From NCBI RefSeq assembly GCF_040654195.1, contig NZ_JBFAHM010000026.1:1-54948 (forward strand): 54,948 bases of DNA, read 5' to 3'. Made by a program: the position numbers and the translations under genes. Source of the DNA: Hamadaea sp013361475. Lineage in GTDB: Bacteria > Actinomycetota > Actinomycetes > Mycobacteriales > Micromonosporaceae. Below, piece after piece: positions 15,732 through 24,295 of this stretch (position 1 is its first letter; each line of letters starts with the position of its first letter). The notes below the pieces were generated by a model, which saw only the letters and a list, made by a program, of their open reading frames with translations, did not search any database and had not been told where the DNA came from.

Positions 15732-15762
15732 TTTCTGAGTACATTTTTATATCTGGTACAGT
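15732..15762 (+). promoter_or_regulatory. AT-rich divergent promoter, leaderless TetR start
   Basis: TACAGT at 15757-15762 lies 8 bp before GTG 15771, the spacing of a leaderless transcript, with TTTCTG at 15732-15737 as a weak -35. The block 15721-15762 is strikingly AT-rich against its surroundings and contains paired GTAC sites (15739-15742 and 15756-15759) that could be part of the repressor site. Confidence 0.5.
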
Positions 15763-15770
15763 CCAGCCTT

Positions 15771-16376
15771 GTGGCGGAGATGAGCCTGCGGGAGCGCAAG
15801 AAGAAGGAGACCGGCATACGCCTCTGGGTGGCGGCGGTGAAGCTCTTCGCGGAACGCGGCTTCGACGCCGTGTCCACCGCCGAGATCGCAGCCGCGGCCG
15901 ACGTCTCGAAGATGACCCTCTACAACTACTTCCCCACCAAGGAAGACCTCGTCCTCATGCCGATCGAGGACCACATCGACGAGCCCGCACGCGTCGTCAA
16001 GGCCCGCCCGGCCGGGCAGACGCCGGTCGCGGCCCTGCGGGCGCAGTTCCTCGAAGCGCTGGCCGACCGGGATCCGGCCACCGGCCTGAACGACAGCGCT
16101 TCCTTCGTCCAGATCCAACGGCTCATCCGGGGGACGCCGTCGCTGCTCGCGCGAGCACTGCACTACGAGATGACCAGGGTGGACACTCTGGCGGAAGCCT
16201 TGGCCGAGGCCGGTCCACCGGCCCCGCTCGACCGCGTACGCGCCCGGCAGATCATGGGTGTGATCGGCGGTCTCGTCGAGCACAACGTGGGGCGCGTCCT
16301 CGACGGGGAGAAGGCGGACGCCGTCTATCCGGACGCGGTCGAGTTGGCCGAGCGAGGCTTCGATCTCCTCAAATGA
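15771..16376 (+). CDS. TetR-family regulator of the DHA2 exporter
   Basis: 201 residues from GTG 15771 (ATG 15780 is possible). The helix-turn-helix region is clear: LFAERGFDAVSTAEIAAAAD then VSKMTLYNYFPTKEDLV. The C-terminal domain is the variable ligand pocket. Divergent placement next to a 14-segment exporter is the classical arrangement of a drug-sensing repressor and its pump. The sequence further upstream in this frame is the promoter, not protein. Confidence 0.88.
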   Translation: MAEMSLRERKKKETGIRLWVAAVKLFAERGFDAVSTAEIAAAADVSKMTLYNYFPTKEDLVLMPIEDHIDEPARVVKARPAGQTPVAALRAQFLEALADRDPATGLNDSASFVQIQRLIRGTPSLLARALHYEMTRVDTLAEALAEAGPPAPLDRVRARQIMGVIGGLVEHNVGRVLDGEKADAVYPDAVELAERGFDLLK

Positions 16377-16517
16377 GTACGCTCCGTGAGGATTTCTCGT
16401 CCGAGGAGTCAGGTACGTAAAGATTTAACAACACGGCACCCCGAAACGATTGACTCTCCCCTCCGGCCGGTCCAGATTGGCCCGAAGAGGATCACTCCAT
16501 CTTCCGCCGGAGGCACG

Positions 16518-18488
16518 ATGCAACCCCCACAGCGCCGTTTCCGGCTGCTGGCCTCGTTGAGCGCACTCACCCTCGTCGCGAGCGGACTCGCCGCGACCCC
16601 GGGTGCGGCCGCCGAGACCACGGCCTCCACCAGACAACAGGTCTACACCGACGCCGCCGCCGAATACGGCGTACCGGCGGACATCCTGCTCGCCGTCTCC
16701 TATCTGGAGTCCCGCTGGGACGTCAACGGCGGCCTGCCGAGCACCAGCGCCGGGTTCGGCCCGATGCACCTGACCGACGCCGCGTACGTGACGTCGCTCC
16801 CCCGAGAGGTCGAGGCGACCGACGCTCCCGCCGAGGACTCGCGCGGTGACGACTCGCGGACGACGGTCAAGGCCCCGATCGAGCAGCCGGCCGAGGCCGG
16901 TGCCGACCCCGCCGCCCTGCAGACCCTGGACGCGGCCGCTGCGGCGACCGGCCTGTCCAAGGAGGAGCTGCGGACCGACGTCGCGGCCAACATCCGTGGC
17001 GGCGCCGCCCTGCTCTCGGCGTACCAGCGGGCGTTGAACGCCCCGACCGGCGCGGACAGCGACGTGGCCGAATGGTACGGCGCGGTGGCCCGCTACAGCG
17101 GCGCGACCGACGACACCGCCGCGGCTGCCTTCGCGGACGAGGTGTACGCGACCCTGGCCGAGGGCGCGGCCCGGACCACCGACGACGGCCAGGCGCTGGC
17201 CATGTCGGCCCGCGCGACCACGCCGAACCGGCAGTGGCTGAACGGCCTGGGCCTGCGGCACCTGGCGCGGCCCGACGGCCTGGAGTGCCCGGTCGGCCTG
17301 GACTGCGAGTGGATCCCGGCGCCTTACCAGGAGTTGCCAGGCAACGACTACGGCAACCACGACCTGGGCAACCGCCCGGCCCAGCAGAAGATCGAGTACA
17401 TCGTCATCCACGACACCGAGGGTTACTACCCGGGCGTCATCAACATGGTGCAGGACCCGACCTACGTGAGCTGGAACTACACGCTCCGCTCGGTCGACGG
17501 CCACATCGCGCAGCACGTCAAGGCCAAGGACGTGGCGTGGCACGCCGGTAACTGGTACGTCAACGCGAAGTCGATCGGCCTCGAGCACGAGGGCTTCGCC
17601 GCGAACGGCGCCTGGTACACCGAGGCGATGTACCGCACCTCGTCGAAGCTGGTCCGGTACCTGGCCCTGCGCCTGGGCATCCCGCTGGACCGCCAGCACA
17701 TCATCGGCCACGACAACGTCCCCGGCATCACCCCGGCCAACGTCGGCGGCATGCACTGGGACCCGGGCCCCTACTGGGACTGGGCGCGCTACATGGAGCT
17801 GCTCAAGGCTCCGATCCGCGGCATCGCCACCCCGGTCGGCGGCATGGTGACCATCAACCCGAACTACGCCACCAACCAGCCCGCGTTCACCGGCTGCGTG
17901 AAGAAGGGCGTGCCCTGCGCGCCGCACGGCTCGGGCTCGGTCGTCCTGCGTACGGCGCCGGACGCCGCCGCCCCGCTGCTGACCGACTTCTACCTGAACG
18001 GCACCAAGCCCGCCACGATGCACATCTCCGACCACGGAGCGCGCGTCGAGACCGGCCAGCAGTACGCCATCGCCGACCGGCAGGGCGACTGGGTGGCGAT
18101 CTGGTACCTCGGCCAGAAGGGCTGGTTCTACAACCCGACGTCGAACCCGGCCGCCGTCTGGTCGACCGGTTTCGTCGTCACCCCGAAGGCGGGCAAGGCC
18201 ACCATCCCGGTCTACGGCCGGGCGTACCCGGAGGCGGCGGCCTACCCGGCCGGCGTACCGGTGCAGGCCATCGCGCCGCTCACCGGATACACCCTGGCCG
18301 CCGGGCAGAAGTACGTCGTGGGCAACATCCTGCCCAGCGAGTACTACCGCGCGGTGACCTTCGACGGGTCCAGCCCCGGTGACTGGACGGTGATCCGTGG
18401 CGAGACCATGTACGTCCAGATCCAGTTCGGCCACCGGATCATGTTCGTGAACCTGGCCGACGTGGACATCCGCCCCGCGGTGCTCTAG
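16518..18488 (+). CDS. secreted two-domain peptidoglycan hydrolase (lytic transglycosylase-like plus Amidase_2)
   Basis: 656 residues; ATG preceded by GGAGG. Signal peptide 1-32. Residues about 37-230 form a lysozyme-like domain with Glu64 in YLESRWD and the GFGPMHL motif of SLT transglycosylases. Residues about 285-425 form an N-acetylmuramoyl-L-alanine amidase domain with zinc ligands His298 (VIHDTEG) and His398 (IIGHDNV), and His413 or Asp415 in MHWDPG as the third. The rest (about 440-656) is SH3-like or wall-binding. One secreted protein could cut both glycan and stem peptide, for wall turnover or attack on other bacteria. A strong terminator follows. Confidence 0.87.
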   Translation: MQPPQRRFRLLASLSALTLVASGLAATPGAAAETTASTRQQVYTDAAAEYGVPADILLAVSYLESRWDVNGGLPSTSAGFGPMHLTDAAYVTSLPREVEATDAPAEDSRGDDSRTTVKAPIEQPAEAGADPAALQTLDAAAAATGLSKEELRTDVAANIRGGAALLSAYQRALNAPTGADSDVAEWYGAVARYSGATDDTAAAAFADEVYATLAEGAARTTDDGQALAMSARATTPNRQWLNGLGLRHLARPDGLECPVGLDCEWIPAPYQELPGNDYGNHDLGNRPAQQKIEYIVIHDTEGYYPGVINMVQDPTYVSWNYTLRSVDGHIAQHVKAKDVAWHAGNWYVNAKSIGLEHEGFAANGAWYTEAMYRTSSKLVRYLALRLGIPLDRQHIIGHDNVPGITPANVGGMHWDPGPYWDWARYMELLKAPIRGIATPVGGMVTINPNYATNQPAFTGCVKKGVPCAPHGSGSVVLRTAPDAAAPLLTDFYLNGTKPATMHISDHGARVETGQQYAIADRQGDWVAIWYLGQKGWFYNPTSNPAAVWSTGFVVTPKAGKATIPVYGRAYPEAAAYPAGVPVQAIAPLTGYTLAAGQKYVVGNILPSEYYRAVTFDGSSPGDWTVIRGETMYVQIQFGHRIMFVNLADVDIRPAVL

Positions 18489-18506
18489 GTCCCCACCGCT
18501 CACAGC

Positions 18507-18544
18507 GAACGCGGCCCCCGACAACGACGTCGGGGGCCGCGTTC
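18507..18544. terminator. bidirectional terminator
   Basis: A perfect 16-bp stem: GAACGCGGCCCCCGAC, loop AACGAC, complement at 18529-18544, then TTCT. It lies between the convergent amidase gene (+) and SDR gene (-) and can serve both. Confidence 0.85.
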
Positions 18545-18556
18545 TTCTGCACGGCG

Positions 18557-19303
18557 CTAGCCGCGCGGGCCGCCGGCGACGTAGATGACCTGGCCGGTGA
18601 CGAAGCCGGCCCCCTCGCTGACGAGGAAGGAGATCGCGTGCGCGATGTCGGCCGGGTAGCCGACGCGGCGTACCGGGGTCTCGGCGGCCCGGGCCGCCTG
18701 GAACTGCTCGAAGTCCACCCCGACCCGGGCGGCGGTGGCCGCCGTCATCTCCGTGACGATGAAGCCCGGCGCGACGGCGTTCGCGGTGACGCCGAACGGG
18801 CCGAGTTCGATCGCCAGCGTCTTGGTGAAGCCCTGGAGGCCGGCCTTCGCGGCGGCATAGTTCGCCTGACCGCGATTGCCCAGCGCCGAGGTGCTCGACA
18901 GGTTCACGATCCGGCCGTATTTGGCCTGGGTCATGTGCGCCTGCACCGCCCGGGTCATCAGGAACGCGCCCCGCAGGTGGACGGAGATGACGCTGTCCCA
19001 GTCGGAGTCGGTCATCTTGAACAGCAGGTTGTCCCGGATGACCCCGGCATTGTTGACCAGCACCGTCGGCGCGCCCAGCTGCTCGGCCACCCGGTCGACC
19101 GCCGCCGCCACCGCGTCGGTGTCGCTGACGTCGGCGCCGACGGCAACCGCTTCACCACCGTTCTTCTGAATCTCGCCGACGGTCGTCTGACACGAATCCT
19201 CGTCCAGGTCCACGACCGCGACCTTCATCCCGTCGGCGGCCAGCCGCTGAGCCGTCGCCGCACCGATCCCCCGGGCCGCCCCGGTGACGATCGCTACTCG
19301 CAT
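18557..19303 (-). CDS. short-chain dehydrogenase/reductase (FabG-like)
   Basis: 248 residues. NAD(P)-binding TGAARGIG at 7-14, NNAG at 84-87, catalytic Ser136/137, Tyr149 and Lys153 (NYAAAK). Closest in look to 3-oxoacyl-ACP/CoA reductases, so a beta-hydroxyacyl substrate is likely; the exact pathway is open. ATG 19303 is supported by GGGAGG upstream. The gene is alone and has symmetrical operator-like sequences 40-80 bp upstream, which suggests a TetR-type repressor located elsewhere. Confidence 0.88.
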   Translation of the reverse strand: MRVAIVTGAARGIGAATAQRLAADGMKVAVVDLDEDSCQTTVGEIQKNGGEAVAVGADVSDTDAVAAAVDRVAEQLGAPTVLVNNAGVIRDNLLFKMTDSDWDSVISVHLRGAFLMTRAVQAHMTQAKYGRIVNLSSTSALGNRGQANYAAAKAGLQGFTKTLAIELGPFGVTANAVAPGFIVTEMTAATAARVGVDFEQFQAARAAETPVRRVGYPADIAHAISFLVSEGAGFVTGQVIYVAGGPRG

Positions 19304-19342
19304 GTCTGCCTCCCTCGTCGCAAGCAAAGCTGCCCGCGACAT

Positions 19343-19380
19343 TACCGGCCGGTAGCCCCACTTAACTACCGGCGGTAGTT
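19343..19380. promoter_or_regulatory. paired TACCG/CGGTA palindromes upstream of the SDR gene
   Basis: TACCGGCCGGTA (19343-19354) is a perfect 12-bp palindrome. AACTACCG-G-CGGTAGTT (19364-19380) has 8-bp arms, and a further half-site, AACTATCGG, follows at 19382. Their common core and spacing suggest tandem operator sites for a dimeric repressor. Confidence 0.6.
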
Positions 19381-19396
19381 TAACTATCGGCAGGAG

Positions 19397-20896
19397 TCAG
19401 TACGCACCGCGCGACCGGACGACGGCGCCGACCGTCTTCCACAGGATCGACAGGTCGGAGGTCAGCGACCAGTTCTCGACGTAGTACAGGTCGAGCCGGA
19501 TCCCGTCCTCCCACGAGAGGTCGGACCGCCCACTGACCTGCCAGAGCCCGGTGATGCCCGGCTTGACCAACAGCCGTCGCGCCACGTCCCCGTCGTACTG
19601 GGCGACCTCCCGGGGCAGCGGCGGCCGCGGCCCGACCAGGCTCATGTCGCCCCGGACGACGTTGACCAGCTGCGGCAACTCGTCCAGCGAGTACTTGCGG
19701 AGGATCCGGCCGACCCGGGTGACCCGTGGATCGTGACGCATCTTGAAGAGCAGGCCGTTGGTCTCGTTGAGGCCCGACATCTTCTCCACCAGCTGGTCGG
19801 CGTCGACGACCATCGTGCGGAACTTGAAGACGTCGAACTCGATGCCGTGCTGGCCGACCCGGCGCTGCCGGAACAGCACCGGCCCTCTGGTGTCGAGCTT
19901 GATGGCGATCGCCACGATGACGAGGACCGGAAGGGCGGCCAGCAATCCGCCGATGGCGAGAATGCGCTCCACCACGTTCTTCACGATCTTGGTGCCGCCG
20001 GCGAAGTCGGGCTGCTCCACGTGGATCAACGGCAGGCCGGCCACCGGGCGGGTGTGAATCCGCGGCCCGGCCACGTCGACCAGCGCCGGCGCCACCACGA
20101 GTTCCATCCCGGAACCCTCCAGCTGCCAGCCCAGGCGGCGCAGCCGGGAGGCGGTCAGCTCGTTCGACCCGGTGATCGCGATGGTGTCGGCCCGGGCCCC
20201 GGTCGCCGCCTCCACGATGTTGCGGAAGGAGCCGACCACGGGCACGTCGCCGAGGTGCTGCTGCGGCGCTCCAGCCGCCCGCGGAACGACCAGACCGTCC
20301 GGGATGCACGCGCCGACCACCCGGTAGCCCGTATAGGGCTCACGCCGCAATTGGCGTACCAGCTCCAGAACGTGGGCCGCGTCGCCCACCACCAAGACCC
20401 GGTGCGACCAGCCGGCGCCGCGGGACCGCGCGCGGTGCAGCCGCTTGCGGGCCACCCAGCGGGCGGTGATCAGCCCGACCGTGCCCATCAGGAACGCGAT
20501 GGCCAGGAAGCTGCGCGAGACCCCGATGTTGACGATGTAGCCGAGGATGGCCACGGTCCCCGCGAGCCGCGCGCTCGCGCCCGCGACCCGGCGGTACTCG
20601 TCGGTGCCGTAGCCGAGGACCCGCTCGTCGTAGCACCGCACCGCCCGCAGCCAGATCAGCCAGGCGGCGCCCAGCGCCACGCCGATCAGTCCATACGGGA
20701 CGTCGATGCGCGGCGGGCTCGCGGTGGAGAACCGCGCCAGGTAGCCGCCGAAGATCGCGGCCGCGATCACCACGGCGTCGCAGGCGACAAGGGTACGCAC
20801 ATAGATGCGCCGCCGCTCGGCGAGCCGGCGCACCTCGTCCGCGGCTGTCGACGCGGACGCGTCGCGCAATGCGGCGGATACGGAAGCCGTGGTCAT
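19397..20896 (-). CDS. polyprenyl-phosphate sugar-1-phosphate transferase
   Basis: 499 residues of the WbaP/exopolysaccharide transferase type: four or five membrane segments at about 33-150, a nucleotide-fold middle region (RVLVVGDAAHVLELVRQL), another membrane segment near 293-315, then the catalytic domain with FKFRTM, SLDELPQL, SLVGPRPPLP and KPGITGLWQVSGRSDLSW. It loads the first sugar phosphate onto undecaprenyl phosphate to begin an exopolysaccharide or glycoprotein glycan. No other glycosyltransferase is nearby, so it stands alone in this window. Confidence 0.92.
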   Translation of the reverse strand: MTTASVSAALRDASASTAADEVRRLAERRRIYVRTLVACDAVVIAAAIFGGYLARFSTASPPRIDVPYGLIGVALGAAWLIWLRAVRCYDERVLGYGTDEYRRVAGASARLAGTVAILGYIVNIGVSRSFLAIAFLMGTVGLITARWVARKRLHRARSRGAGWSHRVLVVGDAAHVLELVRQLRREPYTGYRVVGACIPDGLVVPRAAGAPQQHLGDVPVVGSFRNIVEAATGARADTIAITGSNELTASRLRRLGWQLEGSGMELVVAPALVDVAGPRIHTRPVAGLPLIHVEQPDFAGGTKIVKNVVERILAIGGLLAALPVLVIVAIAIKLDTRGPVLFRQRRVGQHGIEFDVFKFRTMVVDADQLVEKMSGLNETNGLLFKMRHDPRVTRVGRILRKYSLDELPQLVNVVRGDMSLVGPRPPLPREVAQYDGDVARRLLVKPGITGLWQVSGRSDLSWEDGIRLDLYYVENWSLTSDLSILWKTVGAVVRSRGAY

Positions 20897-21264
20897 CGCA
20901 CCCCCTCGATGCCTGTCCCCGGTGTGGGGATCATCGTCACCTGCCGCCCACTCGTTACGGCCGATGAGACGGGAACCTGTCAGTTGCCGCCGGACGCCTG
21001 ATCCCGGTGTGCCCGATCGGACCGTTGCTTATCGGGCGGTACTTCGCATGCGGTGCGCCACCTGCGTTCGCGTACGCTCTGTGCGTCCTATGAGGACGGA
21101 GAAGGCGACGGCGGAAGCGGTCCCGTCGTCCGGTTCCGCACCCGCCGTCGCCTTTACAGCAAACAGATTTCACCCGGTGAGCCGATCCACCGCCGCCCGG
21201 ATGGGCGGGCCGGGAAGCGCTCGAGCTGAGCCGCCAGGAGCGCGGTCAGCCGGCTCCCCGGGCC
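20897..21264. other. 368-bp gap: transferase promoter side and chitinase 3-prime side
   Basis: No convincing gene. Open frames here are short, Arg/Pro-rich shadows. The region holds the upstream sequence of the transferase gene and, at 21102-21154, a perfect inverted repeat that fits a terminator of the leftward chitinase gene. Confidence 0.6.
21102..21154 (-). terminator. inverted repeat downstream of the first chitinase gene
   Basis: AAGGCGACGGCGG (21102-21114) pairs perfectly with 21142-21154, with a 27-nt loop that can fold further. It lies about 110 bp past the chitinase stop in the direction of transcription. Confidence 0.6.
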
Positions 21265-22938
21265 TCAGCCGGTGAACCCGGCCGTGATGCCGGTGAACGC
21301 CCAATCGGACTGCGCGATGCCGGAGCAGGACTCCTGCACGCCGCCGCCGGCACAGCCGCGGTCCCGGTTGACCGACCAGAACGCCAGCCGCGCGATGTGG
21401 TTGGTGTTGGCCCAGTTCCGGATGTTGGTCCAGATCGCGGTGGTGGTGATCTCGGACTGGTCGGAGTAGCCGTTCATGCCGGAGATGCCGATGTGCGCGT
21501 ACGCCTGGGCGTCGGTCCAGCCGAACGCCGTCTTGAGCGCGTTCTTCAGACCGTTGGCCGCGTTGACGGTGTTGTTGTACATGTCGGCCCCGCCGCCGAA
21601 GTCGAACGGCATGATGGTGAAGACGTCGATGTTCGCGCCCAGCGCGGCCGCCTGGTTGATCAGCCGCGTGCCGTAGTAGGTCGGGCCGGTCGTCGACGTA
21701 CCGAAGGTGACGATCGTCTTGATGCCCGGGTTGTTCTGCTTGACGATCTTCAGCGCGCCGAGGATCCGGTCCTGCACCGCCTCGTTCTCGAACTCGTCGC
21801 TGTTCTCGATGTCGATGTCGATGTACTTCAGGTTGTACGCCGAGATGACCTGCTGGTACGCCGCCGCCAGGGCGGTCGCGCTGGAGCAGTTCGGGCCGAG
21901 CTTGTTGCCCGACCAGCCGCCGAAGGAGATCTCGACGTCGCCGCCGGCCGCGCGGACCGCGTTGATGGTCTGCTGGTCGACGCCGCCGGTCAGCGGGCGG
22001 GAGCTGTCCCAGGCCGGGGTGCAGCCGCCACCGGAGAGCATGAACGCCATGGTGAACTGCTTGATCCCGGTCGCCGACATGACGGTGGTGATCGACGGCG
22101 GGTTGCCCCAGCCGTTGTAGTAGTACGGGGCGGCCATCGCACCCGTGCTCGTGCAGCCGGTGGTGCTGCCGGTGGTCGAACCCGACTTCGCCGACTCGCC
22201 GGAGTTGTTGTACGCCGCCACGGTGTACGTGTGGCTGGCGCACGAGCCGAGGCCGGAGACGGTGGCGGAGGTGCCGGTCACCGTCGCGCGGACCGTGGTG
22301 CCCTCGTAGACCCGGTACCCGGTGACGGTGCCGGACGAGGCGTTCCAGGCCAGCGAGATGCTCGACGCGGTCGAGCCGGTCACGTGCAGGTTCCCCGGAG
22401 TCCCCGGTACGCCGGGCGGGGCCGACGTCGTCGGGCTCGGCGACGGGTTGCCGCCGGGGCCGTCGAGCGAGAAGTCGTCGGCGTAGTAGCTGCCGGTGCC
22501 GTACCAGCCCTGCACGTAGATCTGCAGGGAGGTCTGCGAGGCGCCGGTGGTGTACGCGACGGACAGCTGGACCCAGTTGCTTGCGGCGGAGGGGTTCCAG
22601 ACCTGGTTACCGCCGGTGACGCCGAGGTAGACGTAGCCGCCGCCGCCGCGCACCCACGCGGTCAGCGTGTACGCGGTGTTGGCCTGGACGGCCACCGTCT
22701 GGGTGCACTTGGCGTTGTCCGAGGCGGACGCCGCGCCCTGCAGGGCCCGGCTACCACTGTGGACGGGCGTGGTGACGACCGAGCCGAGATTCCCCGAGCA
22801 CGACCACGGGCTCAGGGATCCGCTCTCCAGACCGGGGTTGGGCAGGATGTTCGCGGCCGAGGCGGAGGTGGACGCGACTAGCACGGCGGCGCCGGCCAGC
22901 AGCGCGGCCCCGGCAACCGCCAGGATGCGTCGGTACAT
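21265..22938 (-). CDS. secreted GH18 chitinase (CBM - FN3 - GH18)
   Basis: 557 residues. Signal peptide 1-28 (ASA-A). Residues 30-160: beta-sandwich carbohydrate-binding module (NILPNPGLESG, later WYGTGSYYADDFSLDG). Residues 178-262: fibronectin type III. Residues 268-557: GH18 catalytic barrel with SFGGW and YIDIDIEN, in which Glu378 is the general acid; the first Asp of the usual DxxDxDxE is a Lys. It degrades chitin outside the cell. An A/T-rich palindrome about 85 bp upstream resembles one before the second chitinase gene, suggesting common control. Confidence 0.92.
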   Translation of the reverse strand: MYRRILAVAGAALLAGAAVLVASTSASAANILPNPGLESGSLSPWSCSGNLGSVVTTPVHSGSRALQGAASASDNAKCTQTVAVQANTAYTLTAWVRGGGGYVYLGVTGGNQVWNPSAASNWVQLSVAYTTGASQTSLQIYVQGWYGTGSYYADDFSLDGPGGNPSPSPTTSAPPGVPGTPGNLHVTGSTASSISLAWNASSGTVTGYRVYEGTTVRATVTGTSATVSGLGSCASHTYTVAAYNNSGESAKSGSTTGSTTGCTSTGAMAAPYYYNGWGNPPSITTVMSATGIKQFTMAFMLSGGGCTPAWDSSRPLTGGVDQQTINAVRAAGGDVEISFGGWSGNKLGPNCSSATALAAAYQQVISAYNLKYIDIDIENSDEFENEAVQDRILGALKIVKQNNPGIKTIVTFGTSTTGPTYYGTRLINQAAALGANIDVFTIMPFDFGGGADMYNNTVNAANGLKNALKTAFGWTDAQAYAHIGISGMNGYSDQSEITTTAIWTNIRNWANTNHIARLAFWSVNRDRGCAGGGVQESCSGIAQSDWAFTGITAGFTG

Positions 22939-23022
22939 GTGACTCTCCTAGATCAGTTCCGCGCGCCGTTTCCCCCGGCAATGGCCCGCAGAGATCGATG
23001 GAACTACGAACGCAGATGAACC

Positions 23023-23041
23023 TTAAAGGAAAAAGTCCTAA
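23023..23041. promoter_or_regulatory. palindrome upstream of the first chitinase gene
   Basis: TTAAAGGA-AAAAG-TCCTAA, followed by CAGTAAATATGGTTAAC. In gene sense it reads GTTAAC, 8 bp, CTGTTAGGA. The second chitinase gene has GTTAACTGTTAGCA at the matching distance in the opposite orientation. The surrounding 40 bp are exceptionally AT-rich. Confidence 0.5.
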
Positions 23042-23121
23042 CAGTAAATATGGTTAACAGTGCCGAGTCTGCTGCGCGGCGCGTCGGCAGATCTTGGTCA
23101 CCGACTAGTCGTTGAACGGGT

Positions 23122-24192
23122 ATGCCGGAGACGCCGCCGCCTCACCAGACCCGACCGCTGGCCGCGGCGGCGACAGGTCATCCGTTCAAGATCGGTCTCT
23201 GGATAGGACTCGCGCTGCTGCTGGTGGTGGTCGCGGCGAACCTGGTCCAGGCGGCCGGAACCGTGCTCACCATCGTGGCCGCGGCCGGCTTCTTCGCCAT
23301 CGGCTTCAACCCCGTCGTGAAATGGATGATGCGCCGGGGGATGTCCCGGGGACTCGCCGTGTTCCTGCTGTTCATCGGGTTCGTGCTGCTCGGCTGCGGC
23401 TTCCTCGCCCTGCTCATCCCGGTCGCGGTCAGCCAGCTCGGCTCGGTCATCGACGCCGTGCCGGGCTGGATCCAGCAAGTCCTGAACGATCCACGGGTCG
23501 AGGAGCTGACCCAGAACGAAGACCTCATCGCGAAGGCCGAACAGCTGATCACCCCGTCGAACATCAGCCTGCTGCTGGGCGGGCTGCTCGGCGGGGCCAC
23601 CACCATCGCGGCCGGGGTCTTCAACTTCGTGACGGCCTTCATCCTGATGTTCTTCATCCTGGCCGGGTTCGACCGGCTCCGGGACGGCGCGTACCAGCTG
23701 ATCCCGCTGAGCCGGCGGGACCGCGTCGCGGGCATCGCCGACCAGATCCTCGACAAGGTCGGCGGCTACCTCGTCGGATCGTTGAGCATCGCCTTCGTCG
23801 CCGGCACCACGGCACTGATCTACCTGTGGATCGTCAGCGTCCCGTACGCCCTCCTGCTGGCCCTGGTCGTGGCGGTCTGCGACCTCATCCCGCAGATCGG
23901 GGCCACCCTGGGCGCGACGGTCGTCACCCTGGTCGCGTTCGGGTCCCGGGGCCTCGGCATCGCGGTCGCCACGATCATCTTCTTCGTCGTCTACCAGCAG
24001 CTCGAGAACTGGCTGATCTATCCCCGGGTCATGCGGCAGGCGGTGCAGATCTCCAACCTCGCGGCGATCGTCTCGGTCCTCATCGGGTTCGCGATGTTCG
24101 GCGTCATGGGCGTGTTCATCTCCGTCCCCGGGTACGCCGCCATCCAGCTGATCATCCGGCAGGTCGTACACCCCCGGCAGGACTCGCTCTAA
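23122..24192 (+). CDS. AI-2E family transporter (PerM/YdiK-like)
   Basis: 356 residues with about eight membrane segments in the pattern of the AI-2E exporter family: two hairpins near the N-terminus, a soluble helical region around 110-150 and the C-terminal set with QQLENWLIYPRVM and the final GVFISVPGYA. Family members include the TqsA exporter and permeases of unknown substrate; sodium/proton exchange has also been reported. Nothing nearby indicates a role in signalling. The start is not well supported by a ribosome-binding site. Confidence 0.87.
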   Translation: MPETPPPHQTRPLAAAATGHPFKIGLWIGLALLLVVVAANLVQAAGTVLTIVAAAGFFAIGFNPVVKWMMRRGMSRGLAVFLLFIGFVLLGCGFLALLIPVAVSQLGSVIDAVPGWIQQVLNDPRVEELTQNEDLIAKAEQLITPSNISLLLGGLLGGATTIAAGVFNFVTAFILMFFILAGFDRLRDGAYQLIPLSRRDRVAGIADQILDKVGGYLVGSLSIAFVAGTTALIYLWIVSVPYALLLALVVAVCDLIPQIGATLGATVVTLVAFGSRGLGIAVATIIFFVVYQQLENWLIYPRVMRQAVQISNLAAIVSVLIGFAMFGVMGVFISVPGYAAIQLIIRQVVHPRQDSL

Positions 24193-24223
24193 GGTTTACG
24201 AATCGCCGCGTCCAGTGCGAAGT

Positions 24224-24240
24224 GCGCAACGTTGTTGCGC
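24224..24240. promoter_or_regulatory. operator-like palindrome before the amidinohydrolase gene
   Basis: GCGCAAC-GTT-GTTGCGC, perfect 7-bp arms, with a further half-site TACGCAAC at 24243-24250. It lies 56 bp upstream of the ATG at 24296. Lrp/AsnC or ArgR-type control of arginine genes would fit, but no such regulator is adjacent. TACCTT at 24284-24289 could be a -10 box for a leaderless start. Confidence 0.5.
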
Positions 24241-24295
24241 CGTACGCAACCTTCGCGCCTGGTTTGCGCTGCTCACCCGGCCTACCTTGGTTCGC

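Noticed and set aside
16377..16517. Possible cyclic-di-AMP (ydaO) riboswitch before the wall hydrolase
   Set aside because: Such switches often precede wall hydrolases in actinomycetes, but I could not find the conserved cores or fold in 140 bp.
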